A DNA stretch of 64,000 nt from Chryseobacterium candidae (GCF_004916905.1 NZ_SDLV01000012.1:1-64000), one strand, 5' to 3'; shown: positions 44,348 through 54,392, counted from the first letter of the stretch. Program-made: numbers and translations. The notes: generated by a model not told the origin, from the sequence alone.

Positions 44348-46579
44348 ATGAAAATTGAAAAATTATTTTATTTAGGGATATTCATTTTATCAATTTCTCT
44401 AGGAAAAGCTCAGGATTTCTTTACTGAAATCAGTGAACGTACACTTAAAACAGAATTTAAAAGCAGAACGGTACAGCCCGAAAAATTTCTTACCTATAAG
44501 TTGGATGTAGCTGGCTTGAAAAGCTATCTGGCTTCAATTCCGGAGCTGAGAGATAATGAACGTAAAGATAATGCCCCAATTATTGTTTTGCCAATGTCTG
44601 ATGGAACTAAAGCTAAATTCAGAATATGGAAATCCTCAGTAATGGCTCCGGAGTTAGCCGGTAAGTTTCCCCAAATTATCACGCTGACAGGGCAGGGTGT
44701 AGATGATCAATATGCTACTATAAAACTCGATTTTACAGAGTTAGGATTCCACGCTCAGATAAAATCAATAGTATCAGAAGATACTTACATTGATCCTTAC
44801 GCAAAACAGGATATCAATAATTATATCATTTACAAAACAGGTGATTTAATTGATAAAAAGCAAAGAGGCTGTGGATCAAAAGATGAGAATTTTAAATCAG
44901 GAAAAAAAAACGTCCAAAAAACAATAGTTCCAGGCGTAGGAAATCAAATTAGGATTTTTCGGTTAGCGGTAGCCTGTACGCACGAATATGCAGAAGCAGC
45001 AACAGGATCAGCTGCTCCTACTATTGCACAAACTTTGTCTGCTATTGTAACAACTGTAAACAGGGTAAATGGAGTATACGAACAAGAGGTTGCTGTAAGA
45101 TTGATCCTCATTCCTACTGAAAACAATATTATATTTGTAAGTAATACAAATGATCCTTTCACAGGAAATGATGATGCAGATATACTAATTGATGAAAGTC
45201 AAACGGTAATCGACTCAATAATAGGAACAGCTAATTATGAAATAGGACATACCTTTAGTACCGGAGGTGGTGGATTAGCTGGTTCGGGTATATGTGATTC
45301 TTCATACAAGGCCAACGGAATTACCGGTTCACAAAACCCAGTGGGTGATCCTTACGATATTGATTATGTAGCCCATGAAATGGGACACCAGTTTGGGGCT
45401 CCGCATACTTTTAATGCAACAACAGAAAGCTGTGGAGGAGGAAATCGTGAGGCTTCCCATGCTGTAGAACCCGGAAGTGGAATTACGATTATGGCATATG
45501 CCGGGATTTGTGGAAGTACCAATGATTTAGGCTCTAATAGTATTCCTATTTTTCATACGAACTCGTTTGAATCCATTACTTCAGAAGTTCAGTCTCTCAC
45601 ATGTCAAGTGACAACAGCAGTGGCTAATACTGCGCCTGCTGTTAATGCAGGAAATGATTATACAATCCCAAAAGGAACCCCATTTAAGTTAACAGGCTCT
45701 GCAACAGATACTGAAAATAATCCACTTACCTATTGCTGGGAGCAGAATGATGCAGGGCCGGCAGGGGACTGGAATACGCCATCAGGAAATGCTGCTATAT
45801 TCAGATCATTTATGCCTGTAACCGTTCCTTACAGATATTTCCCGAAACTTACCGATGTAATCAATGGTACTGTTTCCAAAGGAGAGGTTAGACCATCTTA
45901 TGCAAGAACGATGGAGTTCAGGCTGACTGTAAGAGATAATAATGCGGGTTGTGCAGGAGTAGCCAATGATGATGCTGTTATTACTGTTGATGGAAATTCG
46001 GGGCCTTTTAACGTAACTGCACCTGCTACAGCCGTAAACTGGATAGGTAATTCTACTCAGACAGTAACATGGAATGTAGCCAATACAACTGCATCTCCGG
46101 TGAATGCAGCTACTGTTAATATTTACCTTTCCACAGACGGTGGTCTTACGTATCCTATCCTGATCCTGGCTTCCACTCCAAATGATGGTTCTGAGACAAT
46201 CACTATTCCAAACGTAAATACTACACAGGCCAGAATTATGGTGGCGGCAGAAACGAACGTCTTCTATAATATTAATCCTGTTAACTTCACTATCACTCAG
46301 ACATTGGGTGTGAACGAGACTGCTGCCAATAAAGATGTGTTTGTAGTATATCCTAATCCAAGTAAAGGATTACTGAATGTGAAATTCACCAGTTCAAATG
46401 AAGTATATGATATTACAGTATACGACGTAAGCGGCAAATTAGTATTCACTCAGGCAAATAATAAATTGAATCATGATAAGAAAGGTACTTTTGACTTATC
46501 TCATTTGGTTAAAGGCGACTATCTGATCAAGGTTAAATCTAAGAATTTGGAGAAAACAATTAAGTGGATTAAAGAATAA
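44348..46579 (+). CDS. T9SS-secreted reprolysin-like metallopeptidase (copy 2)
   Basis: A 743-residue paralogue of the preceding gene with the same architecture: signal peptide to GKAQ, VAHEMGHQFGAPHTF zinc site, ITIMAYAGICG Met-turn and a type A sorting domain. The middle of the catalytic domain differs most, while the 3' half is nearly identical at the DNA level (110 bp identical at 43333-43442 versus the matching stretch here), suggesting gene conversion. It has its own terminator and upstream region. Confidence 0.9.
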   Translation: MKIEKLFYLGIFILSISLGKAQDFFTEISERTLKTEFKSRTVQPEKFLTYKLDVAGLKSYLASIPELRDNERKDNAPIIVLPMSDGTKAKFRIWKSSVMAPELAGKFPQIITLTGQGVDDQYATIKLDFTELGFHAQIKSIVSEDTYIDPYAKQDINNYIIYKTGDLIDKKQRGCGSKDENFKSGKKNVQKTIVPGVGNQIRIFRLAVACTHEYAEAATGSAAPTIAQTLSAIVTTVNRVNGVYEQEVAVRLILIPTENNIIFVSNTNDPFTGNDDADILIDESQTVIDSIIGTANYEIGHTFSTGGGGLAGSGICDSSYKANGITGSQNPVGDPYDIDYVAHEMGHQFGAPHTFNATTESCGGGNREASHAVEPGSGITIMAYAGICGSTNDLGSNSIPIFHTNSFESITSEVQSLTCQVTTAVANTAPAVNAGNDYTIPKGTPFKLTGSATDTENNPLTYCWEQNDAGPAGDWNTPSGNAAIFRSFMPVTVPYRYFPKLTDVINGTVSKGEVRPSYARTMEFRLTVRDNNAGCAGVANDDAVITVDGNSGPFNVTAPATAVNWIGNSTQTVTWNVANTTASPVNAATVNIYLSTDGGLTYPILILASTPNDGSETITIPNVNTTQARIMVAAETNVFYNINPVNFTITQTLGVNETAANKDVFVVYPNPSKGLLNVKFTSSNEVYDITVYDVSGKLVFTQANNKLNHDKKGTFDLSHLVKGDYLIKVKSKNLEKTIKWIKE

Positions 46580-46606
46580 TCTGTTTCAATTGATTCCCAT
46601 CAAAAG

Positions 46607-46639
46607 AAAAGGCTGTCTTCATTGAAAACAGCCTTTTTT
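46607..46639 (+). terminator. Terminator of metallopeptidase copy 2
   Basis: Stem aaaggctgt/acagccttt followed by T. It may also serve the convergent symporter gene. Confidence 0.7.
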
Positions 46640-46654
46640 ATGCTTTATAAAGTA

Positions 46655-48214
46655 TTAAACGACTTTTAAATGTTGTTTGTTTTTTACCAGCCACAGACCG
46701 ATGAAGGTCAGCAATCCGTTAAGAACAATCAGTTCTACACCAATTTTATAATCTGTATAAGTGGTAACAGCAAGATTGATTAAATACGTCAGGATTGGGG
46801 CTAAAATAGTCACCGCAAGAATTGAATATTTTCTTGAAATCTGGAACTTTGTGAAAATTCCAAAGGCGAAAAGCCCTAAAAGCGGTCCATAGGTATATCC
46901 TGCAATTTCCATGATCAGATACACAATAGATTTATCATTCAATGCTTTGAAAACCATGATCAGGATGAAGAAAACGACAGTGAATGTTAAATGTACTTTC
47001 ATACGGAGACGTTTCTTCTCTTTTTCAGTTTTGGTTTTATCCTCATTAAGGTTTAATAGATCTACACAATATGAACTAGTTACAGCAGTTAAAGCTCCGT
47101 CTGCAGACGGAAATAAAGCAGAAATTAATCCAATAATGAAAATAACAGAAATAGCCATAGGGAAGTAACCCTGAAGTGATAAAGCCGGGAAAAGATCGTC
47201 TCCCATTACGTTTTTAATGTTTCCGGCAGTATCTTTAAATCCGAAAATATTTGTGACTGTTTCACCGTTTATAGTTCTATATTCTGCACCATGCTGCAGT
47301 GCAAAAAGGTATAACAATCCTCCCAGAAATAAGAATGCAAGATTCACAATAAGAAGCGTCCCCGCAAAGGTCAGCATGTTTTTCTTTGAATTCTTAAGGT
47401 TGTCCACAGATATATTTTTCTGCATCATTTCCTGATCTAATCCTGTCATAGCAATGGTAATGAAAATTCCACCCAGAATTGTTTTCAGGAAAAAAGTTTT
47501 GGAATTAGGATCAAAATTGATGAAATGAGTGTAATTTTTCTGTTCCAGAATGGTATACGCTTCCCCAAACGATAGATTCAGATTGGATAAAATATAAACA
47601 ATACATGCTACAAGACTGATGATCATAAAAGAAGTCTGCAGCGTATCTGTAATAACGATGGTCTTTACACCGCCTTCAAAAGTGTACAGAAGTACCATTA
47701 ACAGAAGTACAAGAGAAGTTACCCAGAATGGGACTCCCAATCCTTCAAGTAAAAATATCTGTAAAACATTCACTACCAGATATAATCTTGCGGTAGCTCC
47801 AATGGCTCTTGAAATAATAAAAAAGATAGAACCTATTTTATGCGCCTCCACATTGAATCTTTTTCCCAGATACGTGTAAATAGACGTCAGGTTCATCTTA
47901 TAATAGAGTGGGAGCAATATTGCTGCAACAATAAAATATCCGATGAAGAAACCGATCACCATCATATAGTACTCAAAACCTCCGTAAATATATTCTGAGC
48001 CGGTCATTTTTCCGACTGTTCCCGGAACGGAAATAAAAGTAACCCCGCTTAAGCTGGTTCCTATCATACCGAATGCTACGAGCCACCATTTACTCTTTTT
48101 GTTACCGATAAAAAAAGACTGGTTGTCCGAATTCCGGCTGGTGAAATAAGAAATCACCAAAAGACCGATAAAATAGACGAAAACAAATAACAAAAGGATA
48201 GTTCCTGGATTCAT
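46655..48214 (-). CDS. Sodium:solute symporter family protein
   Basis: A 519-residue inner-membrane protein with about 13-14 hydrophobic segments. It starts with a typical SSS N-terminus (YFIGLLVISYFTSRNSDNQSFFIGNKKSKWW) and contains GTSLSGVTFISVPG, a known Na-binding region of the LeuT fold. The substrate cannot be deduced; relatives transport sialic acid, glucose, proline or others. Monocistronic. Confidence 0.88.
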   Translation of the reverse strand: MNPGTILLLFVFVYFIGLLVISYFTSRNSDNQSFFIGNKKSKWWLVAFGMIGTSLSGVTFISVPGTVGKMTGSEYIYGGFEYYMMVIGFFIGYFIVAAILLPLYYKMNLTSIYTYLGKRFNVEAHKIGSIFFIISRAIGATARLYLVVNVLQIFLLEGLGVPFWVTSLVLLLMVLLYTFEGGVKTIVITDTLQTSFMIISLVACIVYILSNLNLSFGEAYTILEQKNYTHFINFDPNSKTFFLKTILGGIFITIAMTGLDQEMMQKNISVDNLKNSKKNMLTFAGTLLIVNLAFLFLGGLLYLFALQHGAEYRTINGETVTNIFGFKDTAGNIKNVMGDDLFPALSLQGYFPMAISVIFIIGLISALFPSADGALTAVTSSYCVDLLNLNEDKTKTEKEKKRLRMKVHLTFTVVFFILIMVFKALNDKSIVYLIMEIAGYTYGPLLGLFAFGIFTKFQISRKYSILAVTILAPILTYLINLAVTTYTDYKIGVELIVLNGLLTFIGLWLVKNKQHLKVV

Positions 48215-48334
48215 TCTTGATTTTTAAATTTTAGCAAATATATAAAAAAGATCAGTCGTGGCTCATGAATTTAAAATCCTGTTCATTTCATAACAGATTG
48301 CAATTGTTAATTTGCTTTCAGTCAATGTTTTTTA

Positions 48335-48378
48335 TTAAAAATACAACCCTTCCAGAGACTGTTCTGAAAGGGTTGTAT
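48335..48378 (-). terminator. Terminator of the minus-strand stress cluster
   Basis: Stem atacaaccctt/aagggttgtat, followed on the minus strand by a T-rich tract. Confidence 0.7.
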
Positions 48379-48399
48379 TGTAAGGGTGTAATACAGTGA

Positions 48400-48687
48400 C
48401 TAATTCACTAAAACATCCTGAAGTTCCTCACTTTTCTGAAAACTTGCTTTAGCAAAAGGGCAGAGGGGAATAATTTTCTTATTATTTTTTCTGGCAAAAT
48501 CTACCGCAGCCAGAAGCATTTCCTTGCCCACACCTTTTCCGTTGTAGGCTTCTTCCACCTCGGTGTGGTCTATAATAAATCTTTCTTCTCCGGCCCAGGT
48601 ATACGTCATCATTCCTGCGCGTCTTCCATCTGTGAAAGCTTCAAAACTTCCGTGTTTTTCGTCGTTGTTTTGTTTTACTTCGATCAT
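48400..48687 (-). CDS. Small GNAT-type N-acetyltransferase (copy 1)
   Basis: A 95-residue protein of the short GCN5-like family (YjdJ/Acetyltransf_CG): DHTEVEEAYNGKGVGKEMLLAAVDFAR is the acetyl-CoA-binding segment and IPLCPFAKASF the conserved end. Last gene of the cluster, 1 nt after osmC. Its substrate is unknown. A paralogue is at 51393-51704. Confidence 0.85.
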   Translation of the reverse strand: MIEVKQNNDEKHGSFEAFTDGRRAGMMTYTWAGEERFIIDHTEVEEAYNGKGVGKEMLLAAVDFARKNNKKIIPLCPFAKASFQKSEELQDVLVN

Positions 48688-48688
48688 G

Positions 48689-49084
48689 TTATGAGAATTT
48701 AGTTAGTATTTCTATGTCGTTGGTTAATATTTTATGAACAGGGCATGCGTCCGCAATAGTGTGCAGTCTTTTCAGCTGCTCATCATCCAGAACACCTTCA
48801 AAACTGATGTCTCTTTTGAATACGGCTCTTTTTGTTAATGGAAAATTTTCAAGCTCTACTTCAACATGAATGTTTTCCACGTCCCATTCTTTTCTTTCAA
48901 TATACATTCTCAAGGTAGCTGCTGTACAGCTTGCCAGTGATGTAGCCAGGATTTCCATAGGATTAAGACCTTTGTTCTGTCCGCCTTTATCAATCGGTTC
49001 ATCCGTAATGATTGTATTTTCGCCAGCTGTTACTTCTGTATAATATTTTGTTTTTCCCAGACTTGCTTTTACGGTTATCGCCAT
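48689..49084 (-). CDS. OsmC family protein
   Basis: A 131-residue peroxiredoxin-like protein of the OsmC/Ohr fold with one conserved Cys in LASCTAATLRMY and a second in ADACPVHKIL, the redox pair that reduces organic hydroperoxides. It overlaps the ferredoxin-like gene upstream by 1 nt. Confidence 0.88.
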   Translation of the reverse strand: MAITVKASLGKTKYYTEVTAGENTIITDEPIDKGGQNKGLNPMEILATSLASCTAATLRMYIERKEWDVENIHVEVELENFPLTKRAVFKRDISFEGVLDDEQLKRLHTIADACPVHKILTNDIEILTKFS

Positions 49085-49302
49085 TATTTTTCTGTATTGA
49101 ATTTATAACTTAATGCACCGGAAGGGCATAAGTCGATCTGATTTTTAAGTTCTTCGGGATTGGCGTTTTCTGCTTTTATCCAGGGTCTTTCTTTAGGATT
49201 GTAGACTTTCGGAAGTGTTTTTACGCATATGGCAGAGTGAGTACATTTCTTAGGCTGCCAGATGACGGTAATGTTACCGTTAGGATATTCGTGTGTTTCC
49301 AT
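49084..49302 (-). CDS. (4Fe-4S) mono-cluster protein (Fer4_19 family)
   Basis: A 72-residue protein with KKCTHSAICVKTLP and IDLCPSGALSYK, three of the cysteines of the divergent 4Fe-4S cluster family. It sits between TMEM175-like and osmC genes and may carry electrons for a stress-response reaction. Confidence 0.8.
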   Translation of the reverse strand: METHEYPNGNITVIWQPKKCTHSAICVKTLPKVYNPKERPWIKAENANPEELKNQIDLCPSGALSYKFNTEK

Positions 49303-49303
49303 A

Positions 49304-49882
49304 TCAATTTTCTTTTAATATTTTTTCAATTCTTCGGTCCGGAATCAGCCATATAAGAGCCACGATATAATAAAAACCTATGGCAATATAAGGATAAAAA
49401 AATGAAGTTGCGATTCCAAGGACATAAAATATAATGGAGATATACTCTTTATATTTCGAATGAATAGCTTCTTTCAGCTTTGATTCTTCACCTTCAAACC
49501 TGATGATGCTATGTTCCAGAATCGTATAAGCAATAGCCGACATAATGAGACCGATACCATAGACCGCAACAGGATTTTTTGCAAAACCGGTAGCCCCGAT
49601 CCATTCCGTAGCAACAGGCATCAGAGAAAGCCAGAACAGAAGGTGAAGATTAGCCCAAAGGACGGCTCCATTTACTTTCTTTACCGTCTGAAACAGGTGA
49701 TGATGATTGTTCCAGTAGATTCCTACATAAATAAAACTGAAAATATAGGCCAGAAACTTAGGAAGGAGAGGTTTGAGGTCTGCCCAGCTGTTTCCTTCCG
49801 GTACTTTAAGTTCAAGTACCATAATAGTGATGATAATAGCAAGAACACCGTCACTGAAAGCCTCAAGTCTTCCTTTAGTCAT
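49304..49882 (-). CDS. TMEM175 family (DUF1211) membrane protein
   Basis: A 192-residue protein with about six hydrophobic segments. The signature RLEAFSDGVLAIIITIMVLEL (FSD near the start of TM1) defines the prokaryotic TMEM175 potassium-channel family. It overlaps the FMN reductase gene by 8 nt. Confidence 0.85.
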   Translation of the reverse strand: MTKGRLEAFSDGVLAIIITIMVLELKVPEGNSWADLKPLLPKFLAYIFSFIYVGIYWNNHHHLFQTVKKVNGAVLWANLHLLFWLSLMPVATEWIGATGFAKNPVAVYGIGLIMSAIAYTILEHSIIRFEGEESKLKEAIHSKYKEYISIIFYVLGIATSFFYPYIAIGFYYIVALIWLIPDRRIEKILKEN

Positions 49883-50414
49883 TCGTTTTAACTTGATTTT
49901 TAAAATTTTGTATTTTACTTTTCAGATCATTCAGCATATCGGGGTTGATCACACCGCTTTCCAAATCGAAATTTTCGTAAAATTTAGGCAGTGAAAAAGT
50001 ATCCTTGATGTCTGCTGCAAACTGAGGGAAAAATGTTTTGGCCGTATTCATTACATTTCCGCCGCCATAACCTCCGGGAGAGGTGCTCATCAGCAGCATG
50101 GGCTTGTTCTGGAATACTTTTACATTAATCCTCGAAGACCAGTCAAAGACATTTTTAAATGCGGCGCTGTAAGAACGGTTGTGTTCCGCCAGCGAGCAGA
50201 TGATCACATCACATTCCTCAATAGCTTTTAAAAACTGGTGGGCTTCCTCCGGAAAACCCTTCTTTTCAAGGTCTACAGAGAATACTGGCATGGTGAAATC
50301 GTTGAGGTCGATCAGATTGATTTCCTCATCCTGAAAATCTTTCAGAACAAATTTTACCAGTTCCCTGTTGATAGAAGTGGAAGACGTACTTCCGGCAAAT
50401 GCTAATATTTTCAT
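49875..50414 (-). CDS. NAD(P)H-dependent FMN reductase family protein
   Basis: A 179-residue flavodoxin-like protein: AGSTSSTSINRELVKF binds the FMN phosphate and STSPGGYGGGNVM is the second flavin loop. Likely a flavin or quinone reductase. Situated between pirin and TMEM175 genes in the stress cluster. Confidence 0.85.
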   Translation of the reverse strand: MKILAFAGSTSSTSINRELVKFVLKDFQDEEINLIDLNDFTMPVFSVDLEKKGFPEEAHQFLKAIEECDVIICSLAEHNRSYSAAFKNVFDWSSRINVKVFQNKPMLLMSTSPGGYGGGNVMNTAKTFFPQFAADIKDTFSLPKFYENFDLESGVINPDMLNDLKSKIQNFKNQVKTND

Positions 50415-50431
50415 GTTAATCTGAGCTGAAA

Positions 50432-51331
50432 TTATTTTCTGTTTAAAATAGCCTTTGGAAGCGGAACATATTCGTTTTCATCACCCGGAACCAAAGGAAA
50501 TGCTTCGTGATTCTGGTCATTCCAGTTTACTTTTGCCTTTTCAATTAATTCTTTATCAGAGTTAACAAAATTCCAGAATATAAAACGCTCTTCATCAAAT
50601 GGTTCACCACCGAAAAGATATACCGTTCCGTTTTCACTCATCTCAAATTCGCAAAGTTTGGTATCTTTGGCGATCATCAGCTGTTTTGAACCATAAGAAT
50701 TTCCATCAGTAGTTACGGTTCCATCCAGAACATACATAGCTGCTTCTCCGTAAAGATCTTTCCCGATGCTTATTTTCTTCGCCTCTTTTGTCTTGATTTC
50801 AAGGAAAAATAATTTGCTGTGCACCGGAACCGCAGACGTTCTTCCAAAAGCTTCGCCGGCAATTAATTTATACTGAATACCATCTTCTTCCCAAACCGGA
50901 ATTTCATCCGCTTCAATATGATGAAAAGTAGGTTCAGACTGCTCAAGATGCTTCGGAAGACCTACCCAGATCTGAAAACCGTGAAGTCTTTTATCACTGT
51001 GTCTTAAATATTCAGGCGTTCTTTCTGAATGTACAACTCCTTTTCCGGCAGTCATCCAGTTAACAGCACCCGGTTTTATTTCTATAGCACTTCCGATACT
51101 GTCTCTGTGAAAGATGGAACCTTCCAGCAGGTAAGTTAATGTAGATAATCCGATATGCGGGTGTGGCGGAACATCAAGATTCTGATAATCTTTCAATTCT
51201 GAAGGGCCCATATGGTCTATAAACACGAAAGGGCCAACCGCTCTTTTCTCACGGAAAGGAAGAAGTCTTCCTACCAGGAAATTTCCGATATCTGCTGCTT
51301 TTTCTTCAATAATAAGTCCAATATTTGACAT
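50432..51331 (-). CDS. Pirin family protein (copy 1)
   Basis: A 299-residue bicupin. The metal-binding motif of the N-terminal cupin is present (PHPHIGLSTLTYLLEG; HSERTPE), as is the second cupin. Bacterial pirins often act as quercetinases or redox sensors. It lies 17 nt upstream of the FMN reductase. A second pirin is encoded nearby. Confidence 0.88.
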   Translation of the reverse strand: MSNIGLIIEEKAADIGNFLVGRLLPFREKRAVGPFVFIDHMGPSELKDYQNLDVPPHPHIGLSTLTYLLEGSIFHRDSIGSAIEIKPGAVNWMTAGKGVVHSERTPEYLRHSDKRLHGFQIWVGLPKHLEQSEPTFHHIEADEIPVWEEDGIQYKLIAGEAFGRTSAVPVHSKLFFLEIKTKEAKKISIGKDLYGEAAMYVLDGTVTTDGNSYGSKQLMIAKDTKLCEFEMSENGTVYLFGGEPFDEERFIFWNFVNSDKELIEKAKVNWNDQNHEAFPLVPGDENEYVPLPKAILNRK

Positions 51332-51392
51332 GGTAATGTGATACTTTTTAAGATATTGTTTTTTTAATCAATTGATGAGTTCTGATGAAGAT

Positions 51393-51704
51393 TTAAAGTT
51401 TATCATAGCCTTCAAATTTCTCATCCACGATGCGTTTCCATTCAGGATGTTTTTTGATAAAAGCGAAAACATAAGGACAGAATGGAAGAAGCTTTTTTCC
51501 GTTTTCTTCAATATAATTCAATGTTTTCTCTACTACCGCAGCAGCTGCACCTGTTCCGGCCAGTTCCGGTTCTGCTTCTGTATGTACTAAAGAAATCTGG
51601 TGCATGGTTTCACGGTAATCAATAAATGCATAATGCCCGTTGAATTCTATTTCAAATCTTTTTTCGGCTTTTACAAGAGGTATATTTTCAAATTCTGGTT
51701 TCAT
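51393..51704 (-). CDS. Small GNAT-type N-acetyltransferase (copy 2)
   Basis: A 103-residue paralogue of the protein at 48400-48687: HTEAEPELAGTGAAAAVVEKTLNYI and LLPFCPYVFAFIKKHPEW. It lies between the two pirin genes. Confidence 0.85.
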   Translation of the reverse strand: MKPEFENIPLVKAEKRFEIEFNGHYAFIDYRETMHQISLVHTEAEPELAGTGAAAAVVEKTLNYIEENGKKLLPFCPYVFAFIKKHPEWKRIVDEKFEGYDKL

Positions 51705-51859
51705 AATATTTGTACTAAAAATGCTATGTTTCCTATATAGAAGGAAATTGCGTATTAAAACAATTAAACCTTACAGGTTCATAAAACCTATAAGGTTTGT
51801 CATTATATAAAGTTAATAAAAAAAGGAATAATCAAAGATTAAGATAAATTTAATTCTTT

Positions 51860-52741
51860 TTAATCTTCCAGGTATCCGAATTTTCCGGTATTAAAATCCT
51901 CGAAAGCCTGCATGATTTCTTCTCTGGAATTCATCACAAAAGGACCATGAGGATAAATAGGTTCATTGATAGGCTCTCCGCTGATGATTAAAACAACAGC
52001 ATCTTCTTCTTTTGCTTCGATAGTGAATGTTTCGCCTTCATTTTTAAATAATACAAAATGATCCGATTTAGCGGTTTCTTCTCCATTAATGATAATACTT
52101 CCTTCAATTACCAAAGCTGCAGTATTGAAATGGGCAGGGAAATTAAATTCCGCTTTTCCTCCTGTCTTAAGCTTTGCATTCATCATGTGGAGCGGAGTAA
52201 AAGTGCTTGCAGGTCCTTTATGACCATTATATTCTCCGGCAATTACCTCTACGTAGCCATTTTCACCCAGATCAACTTTTTCCATTGCAGCGTTTTCTAT
52301 AGCCTGGTATTTTGGGCAGCTCATTTTATCCTTTGCCGGAAGATTCACCCAAAGCTGAACCATCTGAAAGATTCCTCCTTCTTTTGCCCATTCTGTTTCA
52401 TGGTATTCTTTGTGAAGAACTCCTTTGGCTGCTGTCATCCATTGAACATCACCTTCACCGATAATACCGCCGCCGCCAGCACTGTCATGGTGTTCTACCT
52501 TTCCGCTATAGGCTATGGTTACCGTTTCAAAACCTCTGTGAGGATGCACTCCGACACCTCTCGGCCTGTCTGATCCGTTGAAATGAAATTTTGAATTGTA
52601 ATCCAGCATAATAAACGGATCCATTCTTTTCATATCCAATCCAGATATTCCAGGAATGAAATTATGAACCCTGAATCCGTCGCCTACAAAGTGTGCAGGT
52701 CTTGGAGATACTACGATTTCTATTTTTTTAGTTGCCATCAC
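51860..52741 (-). CDS. Pirin family protein (copy 2)
   Basis: A 293-residue bicupin with a full metal site (GVHPHRGFETVTIAYSG, HHDSAGGGGIIG, HKEYHETEW). It is closer to the classical quercetinase-type pirins than copy 1 in size and motif. The MFS gene lies 108 nt upstream. Confidence 0.88.
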   Translation of the reverse strand: MMATKKIEIVVSPRPAHFVGDGFRVHNFIPGISGLDMKRMDPFIMLDYNSKFHFNGSDRPRGVGVHPHRGFETVTIAYSGKVEHHDSAGGGGIIGEGDVQWMTAAKGVLHKEYHETEWAKEGGIFQMVQLWVNLPAKDKMSCPKYQAIENAAMEKVDLGENGYVEVIAGEYNGHKGPASTFTPLHMMNAKLKTGGKAEFNFPAHFNTAALVIEGSIIINGEETAKSDHFVLFKNEGETFTIEAKEEDAVVLIISGEPINEPIYPHGPFVMNSREEIMQAFEDFNTGKFGYLED

Positions 52742-52849
52742 ATTGTTGATTTATGTAAACAAAATTACCATTGTTATATGCGAAAAGCATTGATCTGTGT
52801 TAAGTTCGTAGGGGAGTAAAATATGAAAAGTAAAAGGTCGGATTGGGGG

Positions 52850-54253
52850 CTATTCTTCCTTAGATTTCATATTCTTTCCATCCGAAATATGCAGTCTTCT
52901 GAAAACAAATCCGGACAAAATTGTCAGTATTCCTACCGTGAGAAAGGTTAACCGGAATGCGTTGTGAATTTCTCCTTTAATCAGATCTGTATTTTCAAAT
53001 AGTTTTAAAACAATCAGTCCAAAGGCAATTCCGAAACCGATGGCTAATTGCTGATTAACGGAAATTAATGAGTTTCCGCTGCTGGTCTGAAAATTTCGAA
53101 GATCAGCAATAGAAATGGTGTTCATGGAGGTGAACTGTATCGAGTTGAAAAAGCCTAACACCGCAATAATGGGAACAAACCAGTATAGGGAAGTATGAAT
53201 GTTCGGAATGGCGAGAAGACATATTAATGTTCCGATGATAAATGTATTCACCATTAAAGTCTGACGGTAGCCATATTTATCTAAAATTTTTATAACAGAG
53301 GATTTTCCGAAGATGGCCGTTAAAGCCATGGGAGCAATGATCCAGCCCGAAGTTACTGCAGACTGTTTATAGGCAACCTGAATCATCAGCGGAAGCAATA
53401 ACGGAACAGAGCTGATTCCCAATCGGGTGGCCAGGTTTCCTACAATACCCACACGGAAAGTTCTTACCTGAAAAAGATTTAATGGGAAAATAGGATTTCC
53501 TCCTCTTTTTGCATGTTTGTAATAATAGTACAGAAACAGAAATCCCATGATAAACACCAGTAAGACCGGTGTAATATTCTGCATGTCTCCAAAGAGTTCC
53601 AATGAGACAGAAAGCAGGAGGGAAGCAGCTGCAAAAATCAGAAAACCTTTTAAATCAAAATCAACATCATCGGATTTGTAATTGGGCATGAATTTCAATC
53701 CTAAAATAATTCCTAAAAAACCAATTGGAATATTGATCAGAAAGATCCAGTGCCAGGAAAGATAATCTACCATATAACCTCCTACTAATGGACCGAGTAC
53801 AGGACCGATAAGTGCCGGGATGATAGCGAAATTCATGGCTTTGAGCAGTTCATTTTTGTCAAATGTTTTGATCAATGCCAGTTTTCCTACAGGAGTCATC
53901 AGGCTTCCTCCAACTCCCTGAACAACTCTTGAAATAACCAAATGGGTGAGATTTTGAGAAAGGGAACAAAATAGTGAGCCTAAACTGAAGAGGATTAATG
54001 AAAAGATAAATACTTTTTTTGTTCCAAACCGGTCTGCCAGAAATCCACTGGCGGGCATAAAAACGGCTAATGTCAGAACATAGCTGATGATGGCGTTCTG
54101 CATGTTAAGCGGAGACTCTTTCAGGTCTTTAGCAATAGCAGGCAGGGAAGTGTTCAGAATAGTTGAATCCAGCATTTGCATAAAAATAGCAGTGGCCAGA
54201 ATCAGGGGAAGTATTTTTTTTATGGATGTCTGTTGTATGCTTGTTTCTGTCAT
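52850..54253 (-). CDS. MFS drug:H+ antiporter, DHA2 family
   Basis: 467 residues from the internal Met (MTETSIQQ); the frame extends six codons further to 54271. It has about 14 hydrophobic segments. TM1 carries MQMLDSTILNTSLPAIA and the loop GFLADRFGTKKVF is the MFS motif A; VVQGVGGSLMTPVG and LGPLVGGYMVDYLSWHWIFLINIP are DHA2 signatures. Likely a multidrug exporter, heading the stress cluster. Confidence 0.88.
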   Translation of the reverse strand: MTETSIQQTSIKKILPLILATAIFMQMLDSTILNTSLPAIAKDLKESPLNMQNAIISYVLTLAVFMPASGFLADRFGTKKVFIFSLILFSLGSLFCSLSQNLTHLVISRVVQGVGGSLMTPVGKLALIKTFDKNELLKAMNFAIIPALIGPVLGPLVGGYMVDYLSWHWIFLINIPIGFLGIILGLKFMPNYKSDDVDFDLKGFLIFAAASLLLSVSLELFGDMQNITPVLLVFIMGFLFLYYYYKHAKRGGNPIFPLNLFQVRTFRVGIVGNLATRLGISSVPLLLPLMIQVAYKQSAVTSGWIIAPMALTAIFGKSSVIKILDKYGYRQTLMVNTFIIGTLICLLAIPNIHTSLYWFVPIIAVLGFFNSIQFTSMNTISIADLRNFQTSSGNSLISVNQQLAIGFGIAFGLIVLKLFENTDLIKGEIHNAFRLTFLTVGILTILSGFVFRRLHISDGKNMKSKEE

Positions 54254-54356
54254 TTTGTATAGGCTGAACATTGAAAATATCCAGGCTTATTTTTATTTGA
54301 AGAACTTGTTTGCTTTAAGCGGTCTGATCCTTAGATCATGAAATCCATATAAAATT

Positions 54357-54390
54357 AAAAAAGTCCTGCGAGATTTCACAGGACTTTTTG
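54357..54390 (-). terminator. Terminator of the gene at 54393-55205
   Basis: Stem aaaaagtcctg/caggacttttt with T-rich flanks on the minus strand. Confidence 0.7.
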
Positions 54391-54392
54391 AT

